A stretch of 64,000 nucleotides of DNA from Geosporobacter subterraneus DSM 17957 (GCF_900142145.1 NZ_FQZV01000013.1:1-64000); one strand, 5' to 3'. Counted from the stretch's first letter, positions 8,491-17,730 are shown. The notes: generated by a model from the letters alone, not told the origin. Made by a program: numbers and translations.

Positions 8491-9801
8491 TTAATTTTCG
8501 AATACTGTTTGTCCCTCGACTTCTGTTTGTAAAGCCTTAAGGGCCTTCTCAACAATCTTTCTTCTCAGCTTCTTCTCTTCAGCTGGGTCTAGAGCCGGAT
8601 TGCCAAGTGGGTGCGGGATTGCAATCGCAGGTACAATTCTGTTTGCACCAACGGTTAAGGAAATCGGTACTACAGTACAAATATGCACAACAGGGATTCC
8701 CGCTCTTTCAATTTCTTTTACCATCGTTGCACCGCAACGTGTACAAGTACCTCAGGTGGAGGTTAGGATAACGGCATCTACTCCATCTGCTACCAATTCC
8801 TTAGAGAATTCAGCAGCAAATTGCTTAGAGTTTGCAACGGATGTACCGTTTCCTACAGTTGTATAGAAGTACTTGTGCAATTCTCCAATAACCCCTTCTT
8901 TTTCCAACTCACGAAGCACATCCACCGGTAATACTCTATCAGCATCAGCATTTGCATATACTGGGTCGTATCCGCCGTGAGCTGTCTCATGGCTTGATTC
9001 AGTAAGGTTATCAAAGCTGGCAATATCATATTTTCCGTATTTTGAAGCACTGGAGGATTCAATATGATTTGGGTTGCCCTTCGGAACAATACCGCCGGAT
9101 GTAACCAGAGCGATTTTAGCCTTTGTCATATCTTTTACTGCTGGATTTGGTGTAACATTATCAAAATCCGGCATTGGATACTCTGTTACAAATTCTTCTC
9201 CCTTAAGCTTTTTCAACATCATATCTACAGCTCTTTTAGAGCCTCTGTCCTCTGTAAAGATGTTCTTTCTCACGCCTCTAGGAATATATCCGTCCACTGT
9301 CGGCGCTTTGATCTCTTCACCCTTAGCCAACTTCAGAGCAAGCTTAGCTAAAGCAGGAGCAGCTGTTCTCATAGATGCAGCAGAGTTTCCTGTTTCTACG
9401 ATGTACAGATCCTTTTTATACATGTCTGCACCAGGATTTTCAATATACATGGCTGTGGCTACAGGAATATTCAATTCTTCTTTAACGGTCTTAGAAATGG
9501 AACCGCAAGCTACACCATATCTTCCTGCGTTGAATGCCGGTCCTGCAATGAACAAATCAGGATTGTGCTGTTTAACCATCTCCAGGATTTCACTCTTGGC
9601 AGTTTCTATATTTTCGTTGTAATAGGAGTCTCCGCAAATAATTGTAGCTACGATTTCAGCTTCTCCGCCGAAGGCTGTATTTAAAGCAGCTCCCGGTCCA
9701 ACTGCACCTTCTCGTACCTCTGGCTTAATATCAGCCTTTTCTTCTCCACCGATTCCGGCAAAGAACTGGTTTATATAATGAACAACTCTAATTTTGCTCA
9801 T
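8491..9801 (-). CDS. grdB: Glycine reductase component B, selenoprotein GrdB (UGA = Sec at codon 350)
   Basis: The frame is continuous from ATG 9801 to TAA at 8491 if UGA at 8754-8752 is read as selenocysteine, giving 436 residues. Residues around it are S-T-U-G-T-C-T-R-C-G, the glycine-specific active site, and the sequence after the UGA stays conserved. Component B binds glycine as a Schiff base on the GrdE-derived pyruvoyl subunit, and the GrdB selenolate takes part in C-N bond cleavage. A SECIS-like hairpin follows the UGA. Read conventionally, the gene would split into 349- and 77-codon pieces. Confidence 0.96.
8725..8754 (-). promoter_or_regulatory. UGA selenocysteine codon and SECIS-like hairpin in grdB
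   Basis: The UGA is at 8754-8752. Twelve bases downstream the mRNA reads CGUUGC-GGU-GCAACG, a perfect 6-bp stem with a GGU loop. Bacterial SECIS elements sit immediately after the UGA and have a G/U-rich apical loop bound by SelB, so position and loop both fit. Confidence 0.75.
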
Positions 9802-9863
9802 AGTTTCCCCCCTCTCTTATTTTTGCAATGGGAAATTGTATTTTTCATTACAGAATTGTTCTT

Positions 9864-10334
9864 TTAGTATTTTGTAAACTGATCTCTGATTGAAGTCATT
9901 TCAGCAATAATGGAGTCTACATCCAAAACCATCTCCATCATTCCGATTTGCTCATCATATACATCTGCATCTACATTATCTTTAAACTCCGGTTCTACTG
10001 CATGATATACTCTGAGTCCTAACTGGACTCCTGCTAATGAACCTGCATAAGTCGGGTCACCATTTGTTACAGTTTCAGCAGCTAAGCCTGCAGCTTCTGC
10101 TTCTGCTGCACCAAGAAGTACGATGATGTTCTCTGCTCCATACTTCTCAGTCAAATTTTTTACCCTATTTTGATTTTCCAGGTCCATTGCGCCCGCAGCC
10201 GTTCAGACAAAGCACTCCGTTGCAGAAAACACAACTTCTGCGCCTGTGTTCTTAAGGCATTCTTCCATGGCAGGACCTGGTATACCATCTCTGTCGCCGA
10301 TGATGATGACTTTTTTACCATCAAACATGCTCAT
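9864..10334 (-). CDS. grdA: Glycine reductase selenoprotein A (GrdA; UGA = Sec at codon 44)
   Basis: A 156-residue protein from ATG 10334 to the stop at 9864, with in-frame UGA at 10205-10203. The N terminus reads [20 protein letters not shown] and the active site C-F-V-U-T-A-A-G, with Sec at position 44 and Cys at 41, as in characterised GrdA proteins. Its selenol accepts the carboxymethyl group released by component B and passes it to component C. The resulting mixed Se-S bridge is reduced by thioredoxin. Conventional gene calling would start at the internal Met at 10187 and lose the whole active site. Confidence 0.96.
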
Positions 10335-10368
10335 GGATACCATCCTCTCATTATTTTATTTTGTTTTC

Positions 10369-11655
10369 TTAGAAGCTTGTTGCAGAAATCTTATTAAAGC
10401 CAAGCTCATTGGTTGCCCCTGTGATCACCTGAATCTCAGCAACAATACTGCCATCTTCTTTTAAGCTGCCATCAAAGCCGCCGGCAATTTTGTCTGTGTA
10501 ATCCAGCATACCAATAACCTTTTTCATTGGCGGTAATTCTATTACTTCGTTAGCATTTCCGCCGGTTACAACCGCATCTGCCTTCGGATCTGCATCAGCT
10601 AGGGATTGAGATGCTCCATCACGGCCGGCATATTCGTCTGTAACAATTACAGTTTTAATTCCTTCATTCTCAATCTTTCTAGTGTTCATGATTAAGTCTG
10701 TATCAGGATTTCCAAAGCCCTCCTGAGAGATAATCGCACCATCTAGCCCTAAGAACTTGCAAAGTTTTGCAGTCCAGTTAGAGGATCTTTCCTTATCTGC
10801 CAGGTATACGTTTTCATTTGTAATGATTACACCAACAAAGTTTAATTCTTTACCATGCTTCTCGTAGAGATCATGGATGATCGGGTTGTTTTGATGATGG
10901 TAGGTTGTGTTTTTATCGCAGGCAGAAACGCAGTTGCCGCTTAGGATAGCTCCATCCATCACCTCAGTTGGATAAAGAATGGTTGGTACGATTTTCTTCG
11001 CATCTACGCCGTAAACATAGGTGTCATGAAGCAAACCTTGTGTTTGAAGCATATATACATATCCAACCTTTGGTAAGTTAGGATATTGCGCGATGCTCTC
11101 CAGCAATGGCTTTGTTTCAAATACTTCGATCTCGTCAGGTTGTACGCTTACACCTGCTTTTCCAATGAAGGATGCGGCTTTTAAGCCAGCCATACGAGCT
11201 GCTGTTTCATACTCATGCTGCTTCAATCCCTCTACTGGTTCAATTACTAAACAGATATTGTAAGTTTTTGAGAATGGAGTATATTCTGCCCCAGGTCCAG
11301 ACATATCGATAATACCTTCCTGGAAACCTACAATTTTGCCGCAAGTAACTACAGCAGCGCCGCTTAGTACATGTGTGCGACCTGTTCCCACTGTTGTAAC
11401 CTTATTGATTACTCCCGGGAAAACTCCGCCTGGCCCCTCAACCTTAACTCTTGGTTCAATTACATCTTTAACCGGTGTGATTCTTGTTTCCTCACCTGGT
11501 TTCGCAAGATCAACATCTACACTCTTAATGTGCTCGTCTTCCATGATGAGGTTGATGACTTCTTGCTTGTTTACATAGAGTGTTCCATTTTCTACTTTCG
11601 TTGTGTCACCAAATTGAACATCTTTAATCTTAATTTTTCCTAATTCAAGGCGCAC
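10369..11655 (-). CDS. grdE: Glycine reductase component B proprotein (GrdE)
   Basis: A 428-residue proprotein that is cleaved autocatalytically before a Cys to give two subunits, the smaller carrying an N-terminal pyruvoyl group that binds glycine. The processing site is visible as SGNCVSACDKNTTYHHQN. With the start at GTG 11655 (AGGGAGG eight bases upstream) the cleavage Cys is residue 242, the position reported for GrdE, which supports this start over the GTG at 11664. It lies between trxA and grdA, 34 bp before grdA. Confidence 0.94.
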   Translation of the reverse strand: MRLELGKIKIKDVQFGDTTKVENGTLYVNKQEVINLIMEDEHIKSVDVDLAKPGEETRITPVKDVIEPRVKVEGPGGVFPGVINKVTTVGTGRTHVLSGAAVVTCGKIVGFQEGIIDMSGPGAEYTPFSKTYNICLVIEPVEGLKQHEYETAARMAGLKAASFIGKAGVSVQPDEIEVFETKPLLESIAQYPNLPKVGYVYMLQTQGLLHDTYVYGVDAKKIVPTILYPTEVMDGAILSGNCVSACDKNTTYHHQNNPIIHDLYEKHGKELNFVGVIITNENVYLADKERSSNWTAKLCKFLGLDGAIISQEGFGNPDTDLIMNTRKIENEGIKTVIVTDEYAGRDGASQSLADADPKADAVVTGGNANEVIELPPMKKVIGMLDYTDKIAGGFDGSLKEDGSIVAEIQVITGATNELGFNKISATSF

Positions 11656-11724
11656 AAAATTCACCTCCCTTTATATTTATAGCCTACAACCGGTGCGGTT
11701 ATACACGCCAGTGCATGCTACTTA

Positions 11725-12045
11725 CTAACAGATATTTCTCTCTAACATTGCTTCAATATTTGCTCTTGTTGCATCATCTTTTGTCACTTCATCAATCTTC
11801 TGCCCATCTTTGTAAAGTGAAATCGTTGGCAGTCCTAAAACTTTTTGGGATATGGCTAGTCGTCTTGCTTGTGTCGTGTTTAGCTTTACAAATTTTACCT
11901 TGCCTTCATATTTTTCTGATAAAGCTTCAACGTCTGGCATTAGTGCAATGCAAGGCTCGCAGCCGTCGCTCCAAAAGTCCACAAGTACTAAACCCTGTGC
12001 TTCTAAAACTTCAGCTTGAAAAGTATCCTTATCTACAGATAACAT
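11725..12045 (-). CDS. trxA: Glycine reductase-associated thioredoxin (redox motif GCEPC)
   Basis: A 106-residue thioredoxin with the motif [10 protein letters not shown] in place of the usual WCGPC. Variants such as GCEPC and GCVPC are known from thioredoxins of glycine-reductase clostridia. It reduces the selenide-sulfide bridge of GrdA in each cycle. Start ATG 12045 has AAAGGAGGTG five bases upstream; an upstream ATG 12 codons earlier has no comparable site. It follows trxB by 39 bp and precedes grdE. Confidence 0.93.
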   Translation of the reverse strand: MLSVDKDTFQAEVLEAQGLVLVDFWSDGCEPCIALMPDVEALSEKYEGKVKFVKLNTTQARRLAISQKVLGLPTISLYKDGQKIDEVTKDDATRANIEAMLERNIC

Positions 12046-12084
12046 GTTTTCACCTCCTTTAATAAACATTTGTTTTTCCATAGA

Positions 12085-13032
12085 CTATTCTTCAAAATTA
12101 TGCTCAATATATTTTTCTGCTTGAACAGCAGCAATAGCACCGTCAGACACAGCTGTTACAACTTGTCTCAATGATTTTACACGGATATCTCCAGCCGCAA
12201 AAACTCCATCGATATTGGTTTTCATATTGTCATCGGTAGGAATATAACCGGCAGCATCTAAGTTGATCTGTCCTTGATATAAATCACTCAGCGGTTTATA
12301 TCCAACGAATACGAAAATTCCAAATGTACCATCATCTTCATGGGCATGATATTCAGATACTTCATTTGTTACCAGGTTTTTGAATACCACTGATTCAACT
12401 ACTCCATCACCCTTAATTTCAGTGATAGTAGTATTCCAAAGAAAATCGATCTTAGGATTCTTGAAGGCCTTTTCCTGGATTGATTTTGCTGCTCTTAATT
12501 CGTCTCGTCTGTGAACAATGGTTACTTTTCTTGCAAACTTTGTTAAATAGATGGCTTCCTCAACAGCAGAATCTCCACCACCTACTACAAATACCTCTAA
12601 ATCCGTGAAGAAGTCTGCGTCGCAGGTTGCACAATAGGAAACACCTTTACCTGTAAGTTCAACTTCACCCGGACAGCCTATTGGTTTTGGTTCTGCACCA
12701 CTGGCGATGATTACAGATTTTGCTTGGTACTCTCCCTGTTCTCCCTTGATTACCTTAATCTTTCCAGAAAAATCTACAGCTTTTATGGTATCTTTTTTTC
12801 TTTCTGCACCAAATTCTTCTACCTGCTCTACCATTCTTGCAGTCAGGCTTGGCCCTGTAGCATGGGCAATAGACCCTGGATAGTTGGCGACTTCATTCGT
12901 AGTAGAAATTTGTCCTCCTACCTTATTCTTCTCCAAAATCAGCGTTTTCATTTTTGCTCTTGCTGCATATAATCCTGCAGATAAGCCTGCCGGGCCTGAG
13001 CCAATAATGACCACATCGTATAAATTCTCCAC
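12085..13032 (-). CDS. trxB: Thioredoxin reductase (NADPH, FAD)
   Basis: A 315-residue flavoprotein with an N-terminal FAD motif GSGPAGLSAG, the redox-active CATCDADFF near residue 134, a second nucleotide-binding motif GGGDSAVEEA, and the C-terminal FAD block FAAGDIRVKSLRQVVTA. It passes electrons from NADPH to the operon's thioredoxin, and so to GrdA. It lies between grdX and trxA. Confidence 0.95.
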   Translation of the reverse strand: MENLYDVVIIGSGPAGLSAGLYAARAKMKTLILEKNKVGGQISTTNEVANYPGSIAHATGPSLTARMVEQVEEFGAERKKDTIKAVDFSGKIKVIKGEQGEYQAKSVIIASGAEPKPIGCPGEVELTGKGVSYCATCDADFFTDLEVFVVGGGDSAVEEAIYLTKFARKVTIVHRRDELRAAKSIQEKAFKNPKIDFLWNTTITEIKGDGVVESVVFKNLVTNEVSEYHAHEDDGTFGIFVFVGYKPLSDLYQGQINLDAAGYIPTDDNMKTNIDGVFAAGDIRVKSLRQVVTAVSDGAIAAVQAEKYIEHNFEE

Positions 13033-13075
13033 TTCTATTCCTCCTTAACATTAGATTAATATAATGAATAAACTA

Positions 13076-13465
13076 TCATGAAAATTGATCCATGCTCTCA
13101 ACTGCACTTCTAATGAGATAAAAGTCTATCAGTTCAAAATCCTGCAGTATTTTTTCGGTCCATTGTGGTGTTTTTTTTCCCTCAATAAACTTTTTTGCCG
13201 TCTCAATACTCGCCTCAATAATAGAAAGCGAATCAAGATCCAGTTCTCCTTTGTCACTGCTAATGGCAAGGGATTTGTAGGGAGTTTCGTTGGGCTTTAC
13301 GCTTCCAGATAAGGGATGGGTTAACAATCTATAGCCTTCGTGGATTTTATCTCTTGCAATCCCTAATATGTCTAGATAGCTATAGTTATTCGAATAAATT
13401 ATGTCCAATTTATCCTTATAATTTGCATGGACCAATGAATTATTTGTAACCAATATTTTTTTCAA
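13076..13465 (-). CDS. grdX: GrdX-like protein of glycine reductase operons
   Basis: A 129-residue soluble protein of the small GrdX family, found as the first gene of many grd operons; its biochemical role is not established. No catalytic motif is apparent. The sequence has conserved SVKPNETPYKSLAIS and a C-terminal LIDFYLIRSAVESMDQF. The start is read as TTG 13465, six bases after GAGGTG; the in-frame GTG at 13474 is part of that ribosome site. The glycine riboswitch terminator ends about 90 bp upstream, so it is the first gene under glycine control. Confidence 0.85.
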   Translation of the reverse strand: MKKILVTNNSLVHANYKDKLDIIYSNNYSYLDILGIARDKIHEGYRLLTHPLSGSVKPNETPYKSLAISSDKGELDLDSLSIIEASIETAKKFIEGKKTPQWTEKILQDFELIDFYLIRSAVESMDQFS

Positions 13466-13556
13466 GTACTTCACCTCAATGCAAGTTGCTTTTTCAGGAA
13501 AACGTTTTATTGATTAGTTTTTTAAAAATATACATAATGTATACGTCTGAATAGAA

Positions 13557-13602
13557 CAAAACAGAGGAGCATAGCAAAGAAACCTTTGCCACATCTCCTC
13601 TG
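13557..13602 (-). terminator. Intrinsic terminator of the glycine riboswitch expression platform
   Basis: On the minus strand CAGAGGAG (13602-13595) pairs with CTCCTCTG (13569-13562) and is followed by TTTTTGTT. The 5' arm CAGAG is also the 3' strand of P1 of the second glycine aptamer (partner CTCTG). Glycine-stabilised P1 would therefore break the terminator, which predicts an ON switch. Confidence 0.85.
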
Positions 13603-13774
13603 TATAATAACCTGAGAGTTTCTTCTAAACAATAGAATTGCCCCTTCGGTGCTTTTAAAAAAAAAGCTTTCCAGAGTTCTGTCAAAATACGGTCCCTTTG
13701 CCTGAGAATTTCGCGACGTGATTGGCGGATCATCGTCCCTTTTTCCTTCGGCGGTTCATTACGAACTCTCTCCC
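13595..13774 (-). promoter_or_regulatory. Tandem glycine riboswitch controlling the grd operon
   Basis: Two consecutive aptamers can be read on the minus strand. The first has GGGAGAGAG, ACCGCCGAAGG and AAATTCTCAGGCAAAGGGACC. The second has CTCTGGAAAGC, CACCGAAGGGGCAA and GAAACTCTCAGG. These are the conserved blocks of the gcvT-type glycine motif. The element is the leader of grdX-trxB-trxA-grdEABCD, matching its ligand to the substrate of the encoded enzyme. A 79-codon open frame running through it is not a gene. Confidence 0.95.
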
Positions 13775-13843
13775 GTATTCATCAACCAGATCTATAGATA
13801 GTCTGTATGTATTTTTAAATTACCATAATTTCTTTCTATAACC

Positions 13844-13873
13844 ATTATATTATAAATGTTAAATTACTGACAA
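13844..13873 (-). promoter_or_regulatory. Probable promoter of the glycine reductase operon
   Basis: On the minus strand TTGTCA at 13873-13868, an 18-base spacer and TATAAT at 13849-13844. Transcription would start about 60 bases before the first aptamer. Confidence 0.65.
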
Positions 13874-14040
13874 CATTTTTCTTTCATTTTTTAATGAATT
13901 TTTCGCAATGAACCTTATGAACTTTTCTTTGCTATTCACTTATATACCCTTTTCTGTAGAAGATAACCGCTTTTTTAAATAATGACTTTGTTAAAGTTTC
14001 GTGTGAATATTATATATTTTAGACATAGATTGTGACAAGG

Positions 14041-14116
14041 GTAGGGGGTGGGCGACTCTGTCCACCTGCAGATGCCTTATAAAACAAACGGGCGGACACG
14101 GTGGTCTGCACCCTAC
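14041..14116. repeat. GC-rich 76-bp foldable element
   Basis: The segment stands out as GC-rich in an AT-rich 400-bp gap. GTAGGG and CCCTAC close the ends. Inside, GGTGG...CCACC makes one hairpin and TGCAGA..CC/GG..TCTGCA another. It is not a recognised riboswitch and has no T-tract. Short GC-rich palindromic repeats beginning GTAGGG are common in clostridial genomes, so a dispersed repeat is the likeliest reading. The rest of 13875-14185 shows nothing I can name. Confidence 0.6.
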
Positions 14117-14185
14117 AAAATCAACATCATAGTTTAACAGAGCCTAAATAATATATAATTCATCGAAGGAGAAGATAGGTCTTTT

Positions 14186-15817
14186 TTAGTATTTATCGGT
14201 CGCATCAATCACTGCGAATGCAATCTTCGCTGCATGATCTCCGATTCTTTCCAGGTTGCTGATGATATCCAGGAAGATTACACCAGCACCGGCACTGCAC
14301 TGTTGTTTATTTAATCGGGCTATATGGCTGGCACGAAGAGATTTTTCCATATGATCAATTTCACCTTCTCTTTCGATAACCCGTTTTGCAATATTTGTGT
14401 CTCCGGTCTTGAGTGCCAAAAGGGCTTGATCATAAGATTTTAAAACACGGTCATGCATCATTTCCAGCTCTTTTATGGCTACATCACTGAACTGCAGCTT
14501 ATTCTCAATGCGATACACAGCTAACTCTGCCAAATTATCCGCATGATCACCTACTCTTTCAATATCATTAATGGTATTAAATAAGCCATCAACGATTTCG
14601 TGTTGTGAAGCGGATAGGGAACTATTGGACAATTTAATCAGATAGTTGGCAATTTCCCGTTCCAGATGGTTAATAGCGCCTTCAAGCTTGAACACTTCTT
14701 GGACAATCTTTTCCTCTTTTTTAAAGAAGGCTTCCATAGATCTTTGATAAGATTCCTGAGCCAGATGACCCATGTGCAGTACTTCTTTGATGGTTTGACC
14801 TAAAGCAATAGAAGGAGTTTCCAAGATTCTATCATCCAGATATTTAACACCTACTATCATTTCTTCTTCTCCAGCTTTTTCAGGAATCATTTTCTTAGCA
14901 ATATATACTAATATACTGGCAAAAGGAAGTTGGACTACCATATTGCTTACGTTAAACAGGGTATGGGCATTAGCAATCTGTCTGGCCGCATCCCCTGGAG
15001 TTAAACTTGTTACCAAGTGAAGCACCGGCTGTTTTAAAATGAATACAAAAATGATTGTACCAATAACATTAAACAGCAGATGTATCAATGCTGCTCTTTT
15101 TGCAGTCTTATTGGCACCAATGCTGGATAATAATGCGGTAACACAAGTACCAATATTATCACCAAATAGAATCGGAAGTGCAGCTTCAATCGGCAGCAGA
15201 CCCTGGCTTGCCAGTGCAATCAATATACCGATTGAGGCACTACTGCTCTGAATAATAGCTGTCAATCCAAAGCCCGCCAGAATTCCCAGCAATGCATCCA
15301 ATAGGGTATCTTCTCCAAAACTCATCAGCAAGGCCTTGAAACCTTCATACTCTCGCAGCGGCTTCATGGCGCCGGACATCATTTCCATTCCAATGAATAA
15401 AATACCGAAACCAATAAAAACCTCTGCGATATTCTTGGTTCTCTTATTTTTTGAAAAAAGCCAAATCCCCACACCAACAGCAACCGCAACGGGAGCATAA
15501 TCCACCAGCTTAAAGGATACCAGCTGCGCTGTTATGGTGGTACCAATATTAGCACCCATGATAACACCAACAGCCTGTGTCAAGCTCATAATTCCTGCAT
15601 TTACAAAACCTATCACCATAACAGTAGTAGCACTGCTGCTTTGAATAACCATAGTTACGATGGTTCCCACAAACACACCCATTACACGATTATTCGTCAG
15701 TATTTCAATTAGTTTTTTCAGGCGGTCTCCTGCCGCCTTTTCCAAACCGTCTCCCATGATTTTCATGCCATATAAGAAAAGTCCTAACCCGCCCATCAGT
15801 CCAAAAAAAATTTTCAT
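14186..15817 (-). CDS. Na/Pi cotransporter family protein with C-terminal PhoU domain, paralogue 1
   Basis: A 543-residue protein. Residues 1-310 hold the two inverted Na/Pi-cotransporter repeats, each with the QSSSATTVM / QSSSASIGI signature, within eight or so membrane segments. Residues from about 340 form a PhoU-like helical domain (NTINDIERVGDHADNLAEL and NLERIGDHAAKIA). It imports phosphate with sodium. Glycine reductase consumes phosphate to make acetyl phosphate, a plausible link to its neighbour. The start ATG has GAGGGGG upstream, and a PhoP-box promoter precedes it. About 65% identical by eye to the gene at 16060. Confidence 0.93.
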   Translation of the reverse strand: MKIFFGLMGGLGLFLYGMKIMGDGLEKAAGDRLKKLIEILTNNRVMGVFVGTIVTMVIQSSSATTVMVIGFVNAGIMSLTQAVGVIMGANIGTTITAQLVSFKLVDYAPVAVAVGVGIWLFSKNKRTKNIAEVFIGFGILFIGMEMMSGAMKPLREYEGFKALLMSFGEDTLLDALLGILAGFGLTAIIQSSSASIGILIALASQGLLPIEAALPILFGDNIGTCVTALLSSIGANKTAKRAALIHLLFNVIGTIIFVFILKQPVLHLVTSLTPGDAARQIANAHTLFNVSNMVVQLPFASILVYIAKKMIPEKAGEEEMIVGVKYLDDRILETPSIALGQTIKEVLHMGHLAQESYQRSMEAFFKKEEKIVQEVFKLEGAINHLEREIANYLIKLSNSSLSASQHEIVDGLFNTINDIERVGDHADNLAELAVYRIENKLQFSDVAIKELEMMHDRVLKSYDQALLALKTGDTNIAKRVIEREGEIDHMEKSLRASHIARLNKQQCSAGAGVIFLDIISNLERIGDHAAKIAFAVIDATDKY

Positions 15818-15933
15818 GCAATGTCCCCCTCATTATTCTTAGAAGTCCGATCTGTTTTCAATGGCATTATTTATGGAAATGTTGCCTCAGCCTGTTGCGA
15901 CTGCCACCCCCTCCAATCATCGATACCTTGTAT

Positions 15934-15976
15934 ATCATACGACATTTTTTTATTTATTTTGTTAACATTGTGTTAA
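15934..15976 (-). promoter_or_regulatory. PhoP box and -10 element for Na/Pi cotransporter 1
   Basis: On the minus strand the direct repeat TTAACA-CAATG-TTAACA at 15976-15960 matches the PhoP box pattern (TTAACA-like hexamers 11 bp apart). TATGAT at 15939-15934 follows 20 bases later, so the repeats occupy the -35 region, as in PhoP-activated promoters. No good -35 hexamer is seen otherwise. Confidence 0.8.
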
Positions 15977-16013
15977 TTTTTTTAAATTTTTATTAGCTTT
16001 TTTAAAACTGAGC

Positions 16014-16051
16014 AAAAAAGGAGGACTTCCCTAGGGAAGTCCTCCTTTTTT
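16014..16051. terminator. 38-bp perfect palindrome, bidirectional terminator
   Basis: Six A, then GGAGGACTTCCCT and its exact complement, then six T. It terminates the minus-strand cotransporter gene that ends at 16060 and would work equally well in the other direction. Confidence 0.9.
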
Positions 16052-16059
16052 GCACGATT

Positions 16060-17691
16060 CTATTTTTTTGTAGTGTCTAGAACGGCTAATGCAATATTAG
16101 ATGCATGATCTCCAATTCTTTCTAAATTACTGATAATATCCAAGAAAACCACACCAGCTTCTGCTGAACAGGATTGGCGATTTAATCTTGCAATATGATT
16201 GGCTCTCAAGGTTTTCTCCATCAGGTCAATTTCCCCTTCTCTTTCTGCAACCTTCTTAGCAATATTCATATCACCAGTCCGTAGGGCGAGAATGGATTGA
16301 TTATAGGATTTTACCACCCGCTCATGCATATGACTGAGTTCCTGCACTGCCTGTTCGGAGAATTCGATTTCATGCTCGATGGCATATATGGCCAGCTCTG
16401 CAAGGTTATCGCTGTGATCTCCTACCCGCTCAATGTCATTGATGGTATTGATTAAACCATCCACTATCTCATGCTGTTCTGCTGATAGGCTGGTATTCGA
16501 AAGCTTTACCAAATATTCGGCAATAGATCGCTCCATGCTATTAACGATTTTTTCAAGCTTAAATACCTCATGGGCTAACTTCTCATCTTTTTTGAAGAAG
16601 GCTTCCATGGACTTTTGATAGCTTTCTAGCGCTAAGTCTCCCATGTTTAGTGTTTCCTTAATTACTTGAACCATAGCAATAGATGGAGTTTCTAGAATAC
16701 GATCGTCCAGATATCGAATTCCTTTTATCTCTAAATCTTCGTAATCTTTTTTCGGGATTATTCTATTGGCAAAACGGACTAATATAGAAGCGAAAGGCAA
16801 TAAAATTATCGTATTTGTCACGTTAAATAGTGTGTGTGCATTGGCAAGCTGACGTGCTGCACTATCCGGTGAGATACTCTTCACAAGATTAATGGTAAGT
16901 CCCCTAAAAAAGATCATAAATATAATAGTTCCAATGATATTAAATAAGAAATGAATAAATGCGGCCCTTTTAGCTGTTCGATTGGCGCCAATACTGGAAA
17001 GCATGGCAGTGACACAAGTACCGATATTTGTTCCAAAAACAATCGGCATAGCTGCTTCGATAGGCAGCAAGCCTTCGCTGGCTAAAGCGATTAAAAGTCC
17101 TGTTGATGCACTGCTGCTCTGCACTATTGCAGTTATACCAAACCCTGCTAGAATAGCCAGTATAGAATCGGTAATCGTAGGTTTTCCAAAGCTCAGCAGC
17201 ATATGGGTAAAACCTTCGTACCCTCTTAGAGGCTTTACTGCATCCTTCATAAAATCCATACCGATAAATAAGATCCCGAAACCTATAAATATTTCAGCAG
17301 CATTCTTCGTTTTCTTATTATCTGAAAACATCCAAACAGCTACAGATATCCCAACAGCGATAGGTGCAATGGCACTGATATTTAATGAAGCAATTTGTGC
17401 CGTTATGGTTGTACCAATATTGGCACCCATAATAATTCCCGTGGCTTGTGTTAGTGTCATAATACCTGCATTAACAAAGCCTACGACCATGACAGTGGTA
17501 GCACTGCTGCTTTGAATAATCATTGTAACTAATGCCCCGACAATTACGGCAATGATTCGGTTATTTGTCAGAACCTCAATGATTTTCTTCATTTTGTCTC
17601 CGGCTGTCTTTTCTAACCCGTCTCCCATGATGGTCATACCATAGAGGAATAATCCTAAACCGCCTAATAGTTCAAATACAATTTTCATCAT
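16060..17691 (-). CDS. Na/Pi cotransporter family protein with C-terminal PhoU domain, paralogue 2
   Basis: Same length (543 residues) and architecture as its downstream neighbour: QSSSATTVMVVGFVNAGIM and QSSSASTGLLIALAS signatures in the membrane half, PhoU-like NTINDIERVGDHSDNLAEL and NLERIGDHASNIA in the cytosolic half. The two genes, and their promoters, look like a tandem duplication that has diverged throughout. Each has its own PhoP box and the pair is separated by a strong terminator, so they are separate transcription units. Different affinity or timing is possible but not shown by the sequence. Confidence 0.93.
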   Translation of the reverse strand: MMKIVFELLGGLGLFLYGMTIMGDGLEKTAGDKMKKIIEVLTNNRIIAVIVGALVTMIIQSSSATTVMVVGFVNAGIMTLTQATGIIMGANIGTTITAQIASLNISAIAPIAVGISVAVWMFSDNKKTKNAAEIFIGFGILFIGMDFMKDAVKPLRGYEGFTHMLLSFGKPTITDSILAILAGFGITAIVQSSSASTGLLIALASEGLLPIEAAMPIVFGTNIGTCVTAMLSSIGANRTAKRAAFIHFLFNIIGTIIFMIFFRGLTINLVKSISPDSAARQLANAHTLFNVTNTIILLPFASILVRFANRIIPKKDYEDLEIKGIRYLDDRILETPSIAMVQVIKETLNMGDLALESYQKSMEAFFKKDEKLAHEVFKLEKIVNSMERSIAEYLVKLSNTSLSAEQHEIVDGLINTINDIERVGDHSDNLAELAIYAIEHEIEFSEQAVQELSHMHERVVKSYNQSILALRTGDMNIAKKVAEREGEIDLMEKTLRANHIARLNRQSCSAEAGVVFLDIISNLERIGDHASNIALAVLDTTKK

Positions 17692-17730
17692 TTCCCTCCA
17701 AGTCTGTCTATTTCATTTTCTCCCTTGTAT

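Noticed and set aside
8491-8724. A separate 77-codon gene after grdB
   Set aside because: It is the C-terminal part of GrdB read through the selenocysteine UGA; its first residues continue the GrdB active site.
9864-10187. A short GrdA starting at an internal Met
   Set aside because: The true start is ATG 10334; the shorter version would lack the selenocysteine active site.
13494-13733. A 79-codon minus-strand open frame downstream of the glycine reductase promoter
   Set aside because: It runs through both glycine aptamers and the terminator and has no ribosome site; the conservation there is that of the RNA.
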